A stretch of 59,746 nt of DNA from an uncultured Collinsella sp. (GTDB lineage Bacteria > Actinomycetota > Coriobacteriia > Coriobacteriales > Coriobacteriaceae). Numbering within the stretch: position 1 is the first letter of the stretch; each line of letters opens with the position of its first letter. A program made the position numbers and the translations under genes. Under the pieces are notes generated by a model. That model was given only the letters and a program-made list of their open reading frames with translations. It was not told where the DNA came from and did not search any database. Below are positions 36,233-43,607 of the stretch, piece after piece. Where the stretch lies: NCBI GenBank assembly GCA_959019945.1, contig CAUEQD010000011.1, positions 1 to 59,746 on the forward strand, written 5' to 3'.

Positions 36233-36652
36233 ATGCAGATCAGCGTGTCGTCCACCCTGACCGTATATCACGACGGCCAATTTTGGGTCGGGCTGGCGGA
36301 GCGCGTCGAGGACGGAACATACGGCGTTGCCCGCATCGTCTTCGGCACGGAGCCGTCCGATGAGGAGATCCTGCGATTCGTTGTCGGCAAATGGGAGAAA
36401 CTCTCGTTCTTCGGCGACGATCCGACCGAGGCGAGCAAGCCCGCGAAGAACCCCAAGCGGCGCGCCCGCGAGGCAGCGAAAGCCCTTAAGCGGCCCGCGG
36501 TGAGCACCAAGGCGCAGCAGACGCTCGCGAATCAGCGGGAAACGATGAAGCGGGAGTCGGCTCATGCAAGAAGCCGACGCCGCGCGGAAGAGGCGGAGGC
36601 GCGCTTCGAGCAGCGAAAGCTGAAGCGCAAGCGGAAGCATCGCGGGCATTGA
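36233..36652 (+). CDS. yjdF: YjdF-family (DUF2992) protein
   Basis: 139 aa from the ATG at 36233 with AAAGGAGG 8 nt upstream. The N-terminal 65 residues (STLTVYHDGQFWVGLAER, then GTYGVARIVFGTEPSDEEIL) match the YjdF core; the C-terminal half is very basic and helical (KRRAREAAKALKRPAV to KLKRKRKHRGH) and may contact nucleic acid. In Firmicutes, yjdF genes are governed by a riboswitch that binds azaaromatic compounds, and the protein is thought to help cells cope with them. The leader here carries the same kind of RNA. A 3' fragment and a 5' fragment of other copies lie on either side. Confidence 0.85.
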   Translation: MQISVSSTLTVYHDGQFWVGLAERVEDGTYGVARIVFGTEPSDEEILRFVVGKWEKLSFFGDDPTEASKPAKNPKRRAREAAKALKRPAVSTKAQQTLANQRETMKRESAHARSRRRAEEAEARFEQRKLKRKRKHRGH

Positions 36653-36862
36653 TACCGCCATTTGCAGCAAGGCAAACCATATACAGCAGCGGCGCCAGTT
36701 CCACTTGAAGCCGACGCCGCGTAGACGCTGATGGTGACGGCTATGCACGGGCACGGTCGCGCCACCGCACTTCACAGCTTGTTTCTCAAGTATTTGGGAC
36801 GCACACGCGGCGTTCAAAAATGCGGAGCGACTCTGTATGGCTCGAGACTGAGCCGAGGTGCC

Positions 36863-37312
36863 CTACTTCTCGCCCTCCAGCAGCCCCACGATGCGGTCGA
36901 TGTCGACGGCAAAGCGAGGCCTTCCCTCGTGCTCGTAGCGGTCGAGGTATGTCTGGCACTCGGAGACAATGCGCTTGGTGTTGCCGTCGATGATGCGCTG
37001 AAGTGTCTCGTAGTAGGCCGAGCCCTCGGTCCTAAAGCGGCGCTGGTAGACCTTGGTTATGGGGAACATCTTGATGTAGTGGATGCCGTGGCGGCAGCCG
37101 GGGCGCGTCGTGGGACGGGGTGGCAACGCAAAGTACTGGTCTTTGGGCACGTTGGGGGCGATGTTGGAACGCAGCGGCACGGCGAAGTCCCTGCGCTTGC
37201 CGCGGAAACGCAGCCTCACCACCACGATGCAGGGGCGGTCGCGCTTAAGCATGAGCTCACGGTCGCCATCGACGAGGTCGAAGAAGTCCTGGGAGATGGA
37301 TACGATCTTCAT
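36863..37312 (-). CDS. ToxN/AbiQ-CptN-like type III toxin candidate
   Basis: 149 aa. It shows the layout of type III toxin-antitoxin endoribonucleases: an early conserved Asp/Phe-rich start (DFFDLVDGDRELMLKRDRPC), a strand VVVRLRFRGKRRDFAVPLRSNIAP with the PLRSNI core typical of CptN/TenpN toxins, then YFALPPRPTTRPGCRHG and a long C-terminal helix. Such toxins cut mRNA and are held by a small repetitive RNA. The 5' region (37313-37500) has stem-forming stretches but no clear tandem repeats, so the antitoxin is missing, diverged or unrecognised. Assignment is by motif; another RNase-like role is possible. Confidence 0.6.
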   Translation of the reverse strand: MKIVSISQDFFDLVDGDRELMLKRDRPCIVVVRLRFRGKRRDFAVPLRSNIAPNVPKDQYFALPPRPTTRPGCRHGIHYIKMFPITKVYQRRFRTEGSAYYETLQRIIDGNTKRIVSECQTYLDRYEHEGRPRFAVDIDRIVGLLEGEK

Positions 37313-37577
37313 CGGTTACGCCCCTTCATACGAAGCGGGGCCCGCATCGCTGCAGGCCCCTACAGGTGGGCGATATTCTACGCCTTGCGGCACCCCGTCG
37401 CCCACGGAGGTTAAACGTACACGTAAGCCGTACTCTGAAAGCCGCGGCTTCCGGCAAGTAGTTTATACCACGAAAGGTCGCTTTCAATGCGCATAGCTCG
37501 CAAAATAACACTCGCTGGGCCGGCACCCCTGGCAGTTACCCTCCGATCTTCATTGGAGTCAGCAGGTCAATTCATAT
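37313..37577. other. Structured region upstream of the toxin candidate
   Basis: No gene is evident. On the minus strand it contains GTGGGCGA...TCGCCCAC, a GGGGCC-GGGCCCC stem ending about 30 nt before the toxin ATG, the palindrome AAGCCGCGGCTT (37439-37450), and a GGTATAAACT box near 37460 that could be a -10. This is where a type III RNA antitoxin would be expected. Confidence 0.35.
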
Positions 37578-37626
37578 AGTTATGGGGGTGTATCCTAAAG
37601 GGAATCAAATTAATACCCCCATAACT
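37578..37626. repeat. AGTTATGGGGGT inverted repeat
   Basis: 12-bp perfect arms at 37578-37589 and 37615-37626 in an AT-rich setting, directly beside the guaA-like repeat; it may be a terminator or a recombination site arm. Confidence 0.5.
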
Positions 37627-37636
37627 AAGGAATTTA

Positions 37637-37649
37637 CTATTCCCACTCG
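37637..37649. repeat. guaA 3'-end-like 13-bp repeat (possible att site)
   Basis: CTATTCCCACTCG matches 12 of 13 bases of the guaA 3' terminus at 45283-45295 (CTACTCCCACTCG) in the same orientation. Read on the minus strand it encodes the same ending, Glu-Trp-Glu-stop. Genomic islands are known to integrate at the guaA 3' end, leaving such duplicates. Confidence 0.45.
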
Positions 37650-37754
37650 GTGGTTATAGTTTTGCCGTCTCGTCACTCCAGTTGCACCCAGTTTTCGGCG
37701 GCATCTCGAAGTGAGTGCCGCTGAATGACGCGACGTCGCGTTTCATCGGCTTCG

Positions 37755-37823
37755 GGGACAAAAGCTGGGACAACTTCAAAAACCATTTTCAAACTCAGAG
37801 TATTGAGTTTTTATTTTTGTCCC
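37755..37823 (+). terminator. Nested stem-loop with U-tract
   Basis: Inner stem AAACTCA/TGAGTTT (37791-37797, 37804-37810) followed by TTATTTTT, enclosed by an outer stem GGGACAAAA/TTTTGTCCC (37755-37763, 37815-37823). Confidence 0.55.
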
Positions 37824-38161
37824 AAGGGGCACGGAGAGCCGCCTTTGGAGGCTCGATATCGCCGAAAAACGCCCGTTTTGAAACTCAACCGCCTTTGAGC
37901 CTGCAAACCACCAGCTTCAACAGTAAGTGAGTCGACGCGGATGGCTTACGAGCCGTTCACAAAACCGCAGGCCACAGGTCTTTGTCAACGATAAGCAAAG
38001 TGAATAGTCTCAGGTGGCTTGCCCATGAGTTGGCGTAAGCCTGTTTAGCAAAAGGCTAATCGGACACGACAGGCCGCCCGCATGGCGACGGCGTTTCCCG
38101 TGCGGGCACAAACAGCCCTGCGTGCCCTGTCGCGCGATATCCCAATGCGACGTTCAGAACC

Positions 38162-38321
38162 CTACCCGCCAAGCAGCCACCTCGCGAAATTCAGCACGAG
38201 CACGCCCTCCCGGGTATGGGGCTCATGCCTCGTGCGAGTGATGAGAATATTCGGGAATGCATCCCCGATGGATAGAATCGGCGCAATCTCCCTCTCGAGC
38301 GTCGAATCGGCGCCGATATCG
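38162..38321 (-). pseudogene. 3' part of a DUF4143 ATPase gene, interrupted by IS66
   Basis: The minus-strand frame from the IS66 left end to the TAG at 38162 reads LEREIAPILSIGDAFPNILI, then TRTRHEPHTREGVLVLNF and ARWLLGG, the usual C-terminus of DUF4143-family ATPases. The piece continues on the other side of the IS (41152 onward). It is not a recent copy of the intact ATPase at 34757-35980, since the two C-termini differ clearly. Confidence 0.65.
38259..38321. repeat. 63-bp direct repeat, left copy
   Basis: Begins GCATCCCCGATGG and ends GCCGATATCG, abutting the IS66 left end. It is identical to 41152-41214. Confidence 0.9.
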
Positions 38322-38370
38322 GTAAGCGTCAAAACCACCGCGTCTTAACAACCTGATCCGTATCCGCGAC

Positions 38371-38400
38371 AATCCTCCCGTCACCGACGATGGGAGGATT
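38371..38400 (+). promoter_or_regulatory. tnpA ribosome-site hairpin/terminator
   Basis: AATCCTCCC (38371-38379) pairs with GGGAGGATT (38392-38400), which contains the tnpA SD; TTTT follows. It would block translation or stop read-through from outside promoters. Confidence 0.6.
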
Positions 38401-38403
38401 TTT

Positions 38404-38838
38404 ATGAACGTCGCAGAGCGTAAGGCGATGAGGCGTGAGCAGATCGAGCGCTGGCTGGCCACAGATGGCATGACCGTCGAGGAATGGTGCAGGCTGAACA
38501 GGATGTCCACGTCCACCTTCTACCTGTGGCTGAACAAGTTCAGGGACGAAGATCCCGCCACCTTCGGCCGCAGGCCGGCACCAGGCTGGGTCGAGGTCGC
38601 CAAGGAAAGCCGCAAGGGCTCGGTCGCCTTGGCCGTGATCGGCGACGCCTTCGAGCAGGCGATCACCGCGGGCTCCGGCGTTTCCGCAGCCGGCGTGGAG
38701 GCTGCGCCTGCTGCACGCGGTGACGCTGACGGCGCCGTCCCCATCAGGATCAGCGCCAACGGCATCGGCATAGAGTTCCCGCACGGGGCCGACGCCGGCG
38801 ACCTGGCTGCCGTGCTCAAGGCGGCGATGTCGCTGTGA
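38404..38838 (+). CDS. tnpA: IS66 accessory protein TnpA
   Basis: 144 aa. The N-terminal half is a helix-turn-helix (REQIERWLATDGMTVEEWCR, then STSTFYLWLNKFRDE) typical of IS66 TnpA/OrfA. The C-terminal half has the short ISANGIGIEFP strand seen in this family, then a helical tail. It probably binds the element ends or assists TnpC. The start is 3 nt beyond the GGGAGGATT hairpin arm. Its stop overlaps the GTG start of tnpB by 4 nt. Confidence 0.88.
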   Translation: MNVAERKAMRREQIERWLATDGMTVEEWCRLNRMSTSTFYLWLNKFRDEDPATFGRRPAPGWVEVAKESRKGSVALAVIGDAFEQAITAGSGVSAAGVEAAPAARGDADGAVPIRISANGIGIEFPHGADAGDLAAVLKAAMSL

Positions 38839-39197
38839 ACCCGTTCACCACCCCCGACCGCGTCGTGATATCGCTTCAACCCCAGGACATGCGCGCCGGC
38901 ATCCAGAGGCTCGCCTCCGCAGTCGTCGCCGACTTCGGCGGCGACCCCCAGGACGGCACGCTCTATTGCTTCGTCAGCCGCGACTGCGCGAAGATGAAGA
39001 TGCTGAGATTTGACGTCAACGGCTGGTGCATGTACTACGTGCGCCTTGCCGACGGCGTGTTCAAGTGGGGCCACAGGCCCGATTGCGACGACCCTGCGCT
39101 CAAATTCGACCGCGCAAGGCTGCACCTTCTGCTCGACGGGCTGGACCCGATGGCCGTCAGATTGCCGTCCCCGGTCACCGCCAATGCCATCCTCTGA
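38835..39197 (+). CDS. tnpB: IS66 accessory protein TnpB
   Basis: 120 aa with a GTG start inside the tnpA stop (GTGA overlap). It is the canonical IS66 Orf2: DRVVISLQPQDMRAGIQRLA, GTLYCFVSRDCAKMKML, and the GVFKWGHRP to LHLLLDGLDP region. It is needed for IS66 transposition though its biochemical role is unclear. Length and order match the family. Confidence 0.93.
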   Translation: MNPFTTPDRVVISLQPQDMRAGIQRLASAVVADFGGDPQDGTLYCFVSRDCAKMKMLRFDVNGWCMYYVRLADGVFKWGHRPDCDDPALKFDRARLHLLLDGLDPMAVRLPSPVTANAIL

Positions 39198-39252
39198 CCG
39201 CAAACCCGCAGGTCAAGGCCATATTGACACCTCAAGATGAGATAATATACGC

Positions 39253-41049
39253 ATGATAAATCCCCAGGACATAGCGCATCTTTCCAAAGACGAGCAGATA
39301 GAGCTCCTGCTGTCGCTTGCCGCCCAGGGCGAGGCCAGGGCCGCCGCCGCAGAGGCCGAGCGCGACGAGGCGCTTGCCGCAGTCAGCGGCCTCGCAGCCC
39401 AGCTGTCCGAGCTCAGGGAGTCCTACCGCGACATCGTCGAGAAGCTGAAGCTTGCCAACCAGCGAAGGTTCGCCCCCAAGTCCGAGAAGGTCGTCCCGGG
39501 CCAGCTCGCCCTGTTCAACGACATGGACGCCGCGTCAGACCCCGAGGCCGCCGAGCCTGCCGTGGAGGACGCCGTCGGCAAGGTTGCCGCAAAGCCCCGA
39601 AAGAGGGGCGGCAGGCGCGTCGTCGACTGGTCCAAGTACGAGACCGTCGTCATCGAGCACGAGCTTCCCGCTGACCAGCGCCAATGCCCCGAATGCGGCG
39701 GCGAGCTGGAGGAGATGGGCATCGAGGTCACCAGGCGAATCCGCATAGTCCCCGCCCGCGTCGTGGTGGAGGAGCACCGCCGCCGGACCTACCGCTGCCC
39801 GGCATGCTGCGAAGACAACGCGGCCGGCGGCGAGTCCAAGGGCATGATCGTCCGCGCGCCCCAGCCCGCAGGGCCCATACCGGGATCGTTCGCCACCGCG
39901 TCGCTCATATCCTGGCTGATAAACGGCAAGTACGTGAACGCGCTGCCGCTGTACCGCATGGAGGCCGACCTGAGGGCGATGGACGTCGAGGTGAGCCGCC
40001 AGAACATGGCCAACTGGGTGATGAACGTGCACGCCCGCTGGCTGTCCAAGGTGCATGACAGGATGAGGGCGGAGCTTTTGAGCCATGACCTCGCCCACGC
40101 GGACGAGACGGTGGTTCAGGTGCTCAAGGAGCCGAACCGCGAGCCGTCGCGGCAGTCAAGGATGTGGCTGTTCTGCTCGTCCTCCCGCGACGTGCCCGTC
40201 TTCATATTCAGATACGCCCCCACAAGGTCGCGCAACGTCGCGGAGGACTTCCTGCGCGGATGGTCCGGAACGCTCACGACCGATGGCTACAGGCCCTACT
40301 TCGGCCTGCGAAACGGCGGCCATGTCACCAACACGGCGTGCCTCGTGCACGTGCGCCGCAAGTTCGCCGAGATAGTGAAGGTCGCGGGCGGCGATGCCAA
40401 GGCGGCGGCCGCGGGATCGGTCGCCCTGGAGGCCAGGCGCCTCATAGACGCCATGTTCGCCGCGGATTCCAAATTCGACGGCATGGCCGCGGGAGAGCGC
40501 AAGTCCGCACGCGACGAGCATCTGCGCCCGCTGATGGAGTCCTTCTGGCAGTGGCTGCATATGCAGCTTCCCAAGGCGTCGCCGGGCCTGGCGCTGCACA
40601 AGGCGCTGGAATACGCCATCTGGTGCTGGCCCTACATGATGAACGTGCTGGAGGACGGCAGGCTCGAGCTTGACAACAACATCGCCGAGCGTGCCATCAA
40701 GCCGTTCGTGATCGGCCGCAAAAACTGGTTGTTCAGCAACTCGGTGCGCGGCGCCGAGGCGTCCGCGGCGGTCTACAGCGTCGTCGAGACCGCGAAGGCC
40801 AACGGCCTCAACCCCCGCAAGTACGTCGAATGGCTGCTGGAGCAGATGCCCAACGCGGGCGAGCTCACCGACGCCGTCGTGGACTCCTTCCTGCCATGGT
40901 CGGGCAACGTGCCCGAATCCTGCAGGATGGTGCCTAAGGCCGCCACCAAGGCCGCAGAGACGGCCGACGACCCAATCGTCGACATCGACCGCGACGTCCT
41001 TGACGACGAGGTCGCCAACAACGCGAGCCGCGACTGGGAGGATTCCTAG
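39253..41049 (+). CDS. tnpC: IS66 transposase TnpC
   Basis: 598 aa. An N-terminal coiled-coil leucine zipper (residues 10-60) is followed by a zinc-finger pair (CPECGGELEEMG and YRCPACC). The DDE nuclease has Asp in LAHADETVVQVLKE, Asp in LTTDGYRPYFG and Glu in NNIAERAIKPFVIGRKNWLF, with the IS66 C-terminal domain ending near YVEWLLEQMPNA. The last 70 residues are Ala/Asp-rich. All catalytic residues are present. A terminator lies 33 bp downstream, still within the element. Confidence 0.94.
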   Translation: MINPQDIAHLSKDEQIELLLSLAAQGEARAAAAEAERDEALAAVSGLAAQLSELRESYRDIVEKLKLANQRRFAPKSEKVVPGQLALFNDMDAASDPEAAEPAVEDAVGKVAAKPRKRGGRRVVDWSKYETVVIEHELPADQRQCPECGGELEEMGIEVTRRIRIVPARVVVEEHRRRTYRCPACCEDNAAGGESKGMIVRAPQPAGPIPGSFATASLISWLINGKYVNALPLYRMEADLRAMDVEVSRQNMANWVMNVHARWLSKVHDRMRAELLSHDLAHADETVVQVLKEPNREPSRQSRMWLFCSSSRDVPVFIFRYAPTRSRNVAEDFLRGWSGTLTTDGYRPYFGLRNGGHVTNTACLVHVRRKFAEIVKVAGGDAKAAAAGSVALEARRLIDAMFAADSKFDGMAAGERKSARDEHLRPLMESFWQWLHMQLPKASPGLALHKALEYAIWCWPYMMNVLEDGRLELDNNIAERAIKPFVIGRKNWLFSNSVRGAEASAAVYSVVETAKANGLNPRKYVEWLLEQMPNAGELTDAVVDSFLPWSGNVPESCRMVPKAATKAAETADDPIVDIDRDVLDDEVANNASRDWEDS

Positions 41050-41081
41050 GAAACATCCCGAAAGACATCCGGGATAAAGCA

Positions 41082-41114
41082 GGACGCCTCCCGAAATGAC
41101 TTCGGGAGGCGTCC
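41082..41114 (+). terminator. Terminator inside the IS66 right end
   Basis: Perfect 14-bp stem GGACGCCTCCCGAA / TTCGGGAGGCGTCC with a 5-nt loop, 33 bp after the tnpC stop codon. Confidence 0.85.
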
Positions 41115-41151
41115 AATTCTATAGCGGATACGCTCTACTTTTGACGCTTAC

Positions 41152-41214
41152 GCATCCCCGATGGATAGAATCGGCGCAATCTCCCTCTCGAGCGTCGAAT
41201 CGGCGCCGATATCG
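41152..41214. repeat. 63-bp direct repeat, right copy
   Basis: Identical to 38259-38321 and starting immediately after the IS66 right terminal repeat. Confidence 0.9.
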
Positions 41215-41240
41215 TCGCTCACATACACTTTCCTTCCCGG
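41152..41240 (-). pseudogene. Right-hand remainder of the DUF4143 ATPase pseudogene
   Basis: The minus strand reads FQVSKPGRKVYVSDDIGADS, then TLEREIAPILSIGDA up to the IS66 end, in the same frame as the left piece. VSKPGRKVYV is a typical DUF4143 strand. Further upstream codons no longer look like the family and a TGA closes the frame, so the 5' two thirds of the gene are gone. The first 63 bp duplicate 38259-38321. Confidence 0.6.
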
Positions 41241-41355
41241 TTTCGAAACTTGGAAGGCAGTATGCGCAAGGATGCGTCGAGGTGCGATCCCAGTCGTACC
41301 ATGCCAGCAGAGATGTCGAGGCACATTCGTTCATGCTGCAATGCGGGCATCGGAG

Positions 41356-41442
41356 ATGAAAAACAGCCCGTCGGGTAGTCATGGGCGTGCGGGAGCCCGC
41401 ATCAGTAACCTGCCTCCTCGGTTGTCCCTTCTTTGCATGGTC
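41356..41442 (+). promoter_or_regulatory. Probable yjdF riboswitch, copy 2 (orphan)
   Basis: About 90% identical to copy 1 through the whole leader, including GTAGTCATGGGCGTGCG, GGGAGCCCGCATCAGTAACC and the AAAGGAGG that follows. Several differences preserve pairing (GGGAGTCC to GGGAGCCC). It precedes a start codon but not an intact yjdF. Confidence 0.65.
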
Positions 41443-41466
41443 GTCTACATAAAGGAGGAACCAGCC

Positions 41467-41748
41467 ATGCAGATCAGCATGCTTGCCCTTCTTGGGTCAC
41501 GGACCGGGGAGGCGAGGGCCTCCGTCGGGACCGCCCCGAGCAACCGGCATATCCAAGGAATGACAAGGCTCGATCGCTGTGCTGGTCAGGATGCCGAAGC
41601 GGGCCGTCCGCCAATCGGAATGCGGGTCAGGATGCTGCAACGTGATTCCAGCTGCAGGATACGGCTCCTTTGCGGTTGCCGCAAAACCTGCTGGCAACAT
41701 TCTTACTATCCGAATGATGTACGCATCCCTTGGGATCGTTTCGCCTGA
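41467..41748 (+). pseudogene. yjdF 5' stub joined to unrelated sequence
   Basis: After the riboswitch copy and AAAGGAGG, the ATG opens MQIS as in yjdF, then the match to yjdF stops within four codons and an unrelated 90-codon frame continues to a stop at 41748. Its composition (Arg/Cys-rich, antisense to the IS3 remnant) does not look like a real protein, so the gene has been cut by recombination at its fifth codon. Whether a chimeric peptide is made is unknown. Confidence 0.5.
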
Positions 41749-41800
41749 CCAGGGCCATCTTCAGCGCCTCATCGGCCAGCTCGGCAGGCGCCTCTTCCAC
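41627..41800 (-). pseudogene. IS3-family transposase remnant (rve core)
   Basis: The minus-strand frame reads ELADEALKMALVRRNDPKG, then CVHHSDSKNVASRFCGNRKG, and stops at a TGA at 41627. AL.MAL.RR....G..HHSD is the hallmark core of IS3-type integrases just before the second catalytic Asp. The flanks do not continue the family, so only about 57 residues survive. Confidence 0.55.
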
Positions 41801-41890
41801 GCGTAATAGCCCTGGCGGGTCACCTATGCAACCAAAGATACAAAAGGAATCGAATGGCCAGAGAGGATTGCCCTTTCCGATGGTCGATTC

Positions 41891-41920
41891 TTGACAGGCA
41901 AACTCAAGCCTCGTTAATAT
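41891..41920 (+). promoter_or_regulatory. Promoter of the mef/msr-like operon
   Basis: Perfect -35 TTGACA (41891-41896), 18-nt spacer, -10 TAATAT (41915-41920). Transcription would start near 41927, giving a leader of about 130 nt before the MFS start codon. Confidence 0.75.
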
Positions 41921-41960
41921 TACATGGTTTGCCAGACCGAATTAACAAAGGAGGGGTGTC

Positions 41961-41996
41961 GTGGTTGGTCTTTTCCGCACGTGGATGAGCGCCTAG
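41961..41996 (+). CDS. 11-aa leader peptide of the resistance operon
   Basis: A GTG with AAAGGAGG 6 nt upstream opens MVGLFRTWMSA and stops at TAG 41994. It lies between a consensus promoter and two overlapping hairpins ahead of the MFS gene, the usual arrangement for ribosome-mediated attenuation of antibiotic resistance genes. It does not resemble the MYLIFM leader of mef(A)/msr(D). A drug-stalled ribosome on this peptide is expected to switch the RNA fold. Confidence 0.65.
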   Translation: MVGLFRTWMSA

Positions 41997-42029
41997 AAAG
42001 CGGCGCTGTTGTGGCGTCGCGCTGTTTTT
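41988..42029 (+). promoter_or_regulatory. Attenuator: mutually exclusive hairpins
   Basis: Hairpin A pairs AGCGCC (41988-41993, the end of the leader ORF) with GGCGCT (42002-42007). Hairpin B pairs GCGGCGC (42000-42006) with GCGTCGC (42014-42020) and is followed by GCTGTTTTT, a terminator. The two share 42002-42006, so only one can form. A ribosome stalled early in the leader frees A and prevents termination. Confidence 0.65.
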
Positions 42030-42059
42030 CTGCACGCCATTTCACGATTGGACATAACC

Positions 42060-43346
42060 ATGATATTTGAAACCTCTCGGCGCAGGTCTGTTTCGCTGTG
42101 CCATTCATGGCAATTTAAGATTTGTTTCGTATGGGGCGGGGAGCTCGTGTCGACATTGACGAGCTCGATTCTCCAAATGGGTCTCATTTGGCATATCGCC
42201 CTCACGACAGAATCATCTTCCCTCCTCTCCCTGGCATCGTTAGCAGGCTTTCTGCCGATTGCTTTGTTCGGAGTCCTTGCGGGCGCCGTTGTCGACAGGC
42301 TGCCTTTGAAACGTGTTCTCATCGGCGCCGACCTCTTCGTTGCCGCGGTGGGCGCCGCCTTGGCGATTGCCTCGTTGGCCGGCAGCTTACCTGCGTGGTC
42401 AATACTCATCGCCCTGTTTCTCCGCGCAGCTGGCACTTCGTTCTACACGCCGGCCTCCCAATCCCTCACGCCCCATCTCGCCCCGCCAGAGCATCTCGTT
42501 CGCCTATCGGGAGTGATGCAGGCGATTCAGTCCGCCGGATACATTCTTGGCGCCGCGCTCGCGGCAGTGATTTATCCTGTGGCGGGCATTACCGCCATGA
42601 TTGCCCTCGACGTGCTGGGGGCGCTTTTCGCTTCTCTAGCTGTCCTCGCCGCTCAGATAGACGCAGGAGGACTCGACGAAGCCGACCGCAGCTCGTCCTT
42701 TTCCAATAAAGTTCGAGAACTTTTCTCTGAGATTTCGGACGGCTACAAGCTGATCAGGGGATACAGGGGGCTGTTCGCCCTTCTTTGGTGCGGGTTCGTC
42801 TTCGCTTTCGCGTTCTCCCCACTCGCGGCATTGTTCCCAATAATGACCTTGGGACATTTTGGCGGTAGCACGGGGGATGCTGCTTTGGTGGAGGTCCTTT
42901 TCTCCGCAGGCATGCTGGCTGGGTCCGGCATTTTGGCGGCCACGGGAGGGTTCCGCAATAGGTCGCTCACCATGGTCGCCGCGATCGCCGGCTTCGGCGT
43001 CGTCGCAATCGCATCCGGATTGATCGGCCCGTCGCTGTTCGCCGTTTTCCTACCGGCGAGCTTTCTTATGGGCGCATGCTCCCCGTTGTACGCGGGAACC
43101 CAGACTGCCCTTATGCAGGAGCAGATACCTCCTGAGTACCTAGGCCGCGTTTTCGGCCTCTACGGAACCATCATGGCGTGGGCCATGCCCATGGGCCTCG
43201 CGGCCCCCTCCGTTTTTGCGGATCTGCTTGGAGCTCCGTTATGGTTCGTCGGCTCTGGAGCGACCATGGTACTGCTTGCGATGGCTATGCTGCTTGCTCC
43301 GAGCGTCCGAAACGTGGGGAAAAGAGATACCGGGCGGATTCAATAG
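42060..43346 (+). CDS. MFS efflux transporter, Mef-like
   Basis: 428 aa from the ATG at 42060. The frame extends upstream, but that part is the attenuator. After a short basic lead the protein matches macrolide-type MFS exporters: FVWGGELVSTLTSSILQMGLIWH in TM1, LAGFLPIALFGVLAGAVVDR with the A-loop VVDRLPLKRVL, and later GTQTALMQEQIPPEYLGRVFG. About 12 membrane helices are visible. Together with the Msr(D)-like ABC-F gene 261 bp downstream it forms a mef-msr-type pair, which would pump out and protect ribosomes against macrolides. The specific drug is inferred. Confidence 0.85.
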   Translation: MIFETSRRRSVSLCHSWQFKICFVWGGELVSTLTSSILQMGLIWHIALTTESSSLLSLASLAGFLPIALFGVLAGAVVDRLPLKRVLIGADLFVAAVGAALAIASLAGSLPAWSILIALFLRAAGTSFYTPASQSLTPHLAPPEHLVRLSGVMQAIQSAGYILGAALAAVIYPVAGITAMIALDVLGALFASLAVLAAQIDAGGLDEADRSSSFSNKVRELFSEISDGYKLIRGYRGLFALLWCGFVFAFAFSPLAALFPIMTLGHFGGSTGDAALVEVLFSAGMLAGSGILAATGGFRNRSLTMVAAIAGFGVVAIASGLIGPSLFAVFLPASFLMGACSPLYAGTQTALMQEQIPPEYLGRVFGLYGTIMAWAMPMGLAAPSVFADLLGAPLWFVGSGATMVLLAMAMLLAPSVRNVGKRDTGRIQ

Positions 43347-43607
43347 CCCAAGTATTCGAAAAAAAGAGGCGGCAGCCATCGGTTCACGCGTCAGCCTTCA
43401 AGCCCTTGCGACGACGAGGTATTGCGCCGACATCCCACATCGCGCTCCTTATTCGTCGCCAACTATCATTTTCGGATTTGCCGGCTTGCGCAAGGTCAAA
43501 ACGCTCGCGCCGGCAATTGGGCAAAGGCGAAAAATCGACGTGAGCAATCTTTTTTGGCATGGCTGCGCTTCCAGTAAAAGGCTAATACACAAAAGGCGGT
43601 TCAACCT

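Larger units (their letters stand above)
38322..41151 (+). mobile_element. Complete IS66-family element
   Basis: 2830 bp. The ends are 13-bp perfect inverted repeats starting GTAAGCGTCAAAA (38322-38334 and the complement at 41139-41151), the characteristic IS66 terminus, with a further GCGT match at positions 19-22. It carries the standard tnpA-tnpB-tnpC set in one direction, an internal hairpin over the tnpA ribosome site and a terminator near the right end. All three frames are intact, so it may be active. IS66 elements normally make 8-bp target duplications; here the flanks are a 63-bp direct repeat. It lies inside a DUF4143 ATPase pseudogene. Confidence 0.92.

Noticed and set aside
37715..37930. 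A 71-codon plus-strand frame in the gap before IS66
   Set aside because: It crosses the nested terminator-like hairpin at 37755-37823 and lacks a ribosome site and protein-like character.
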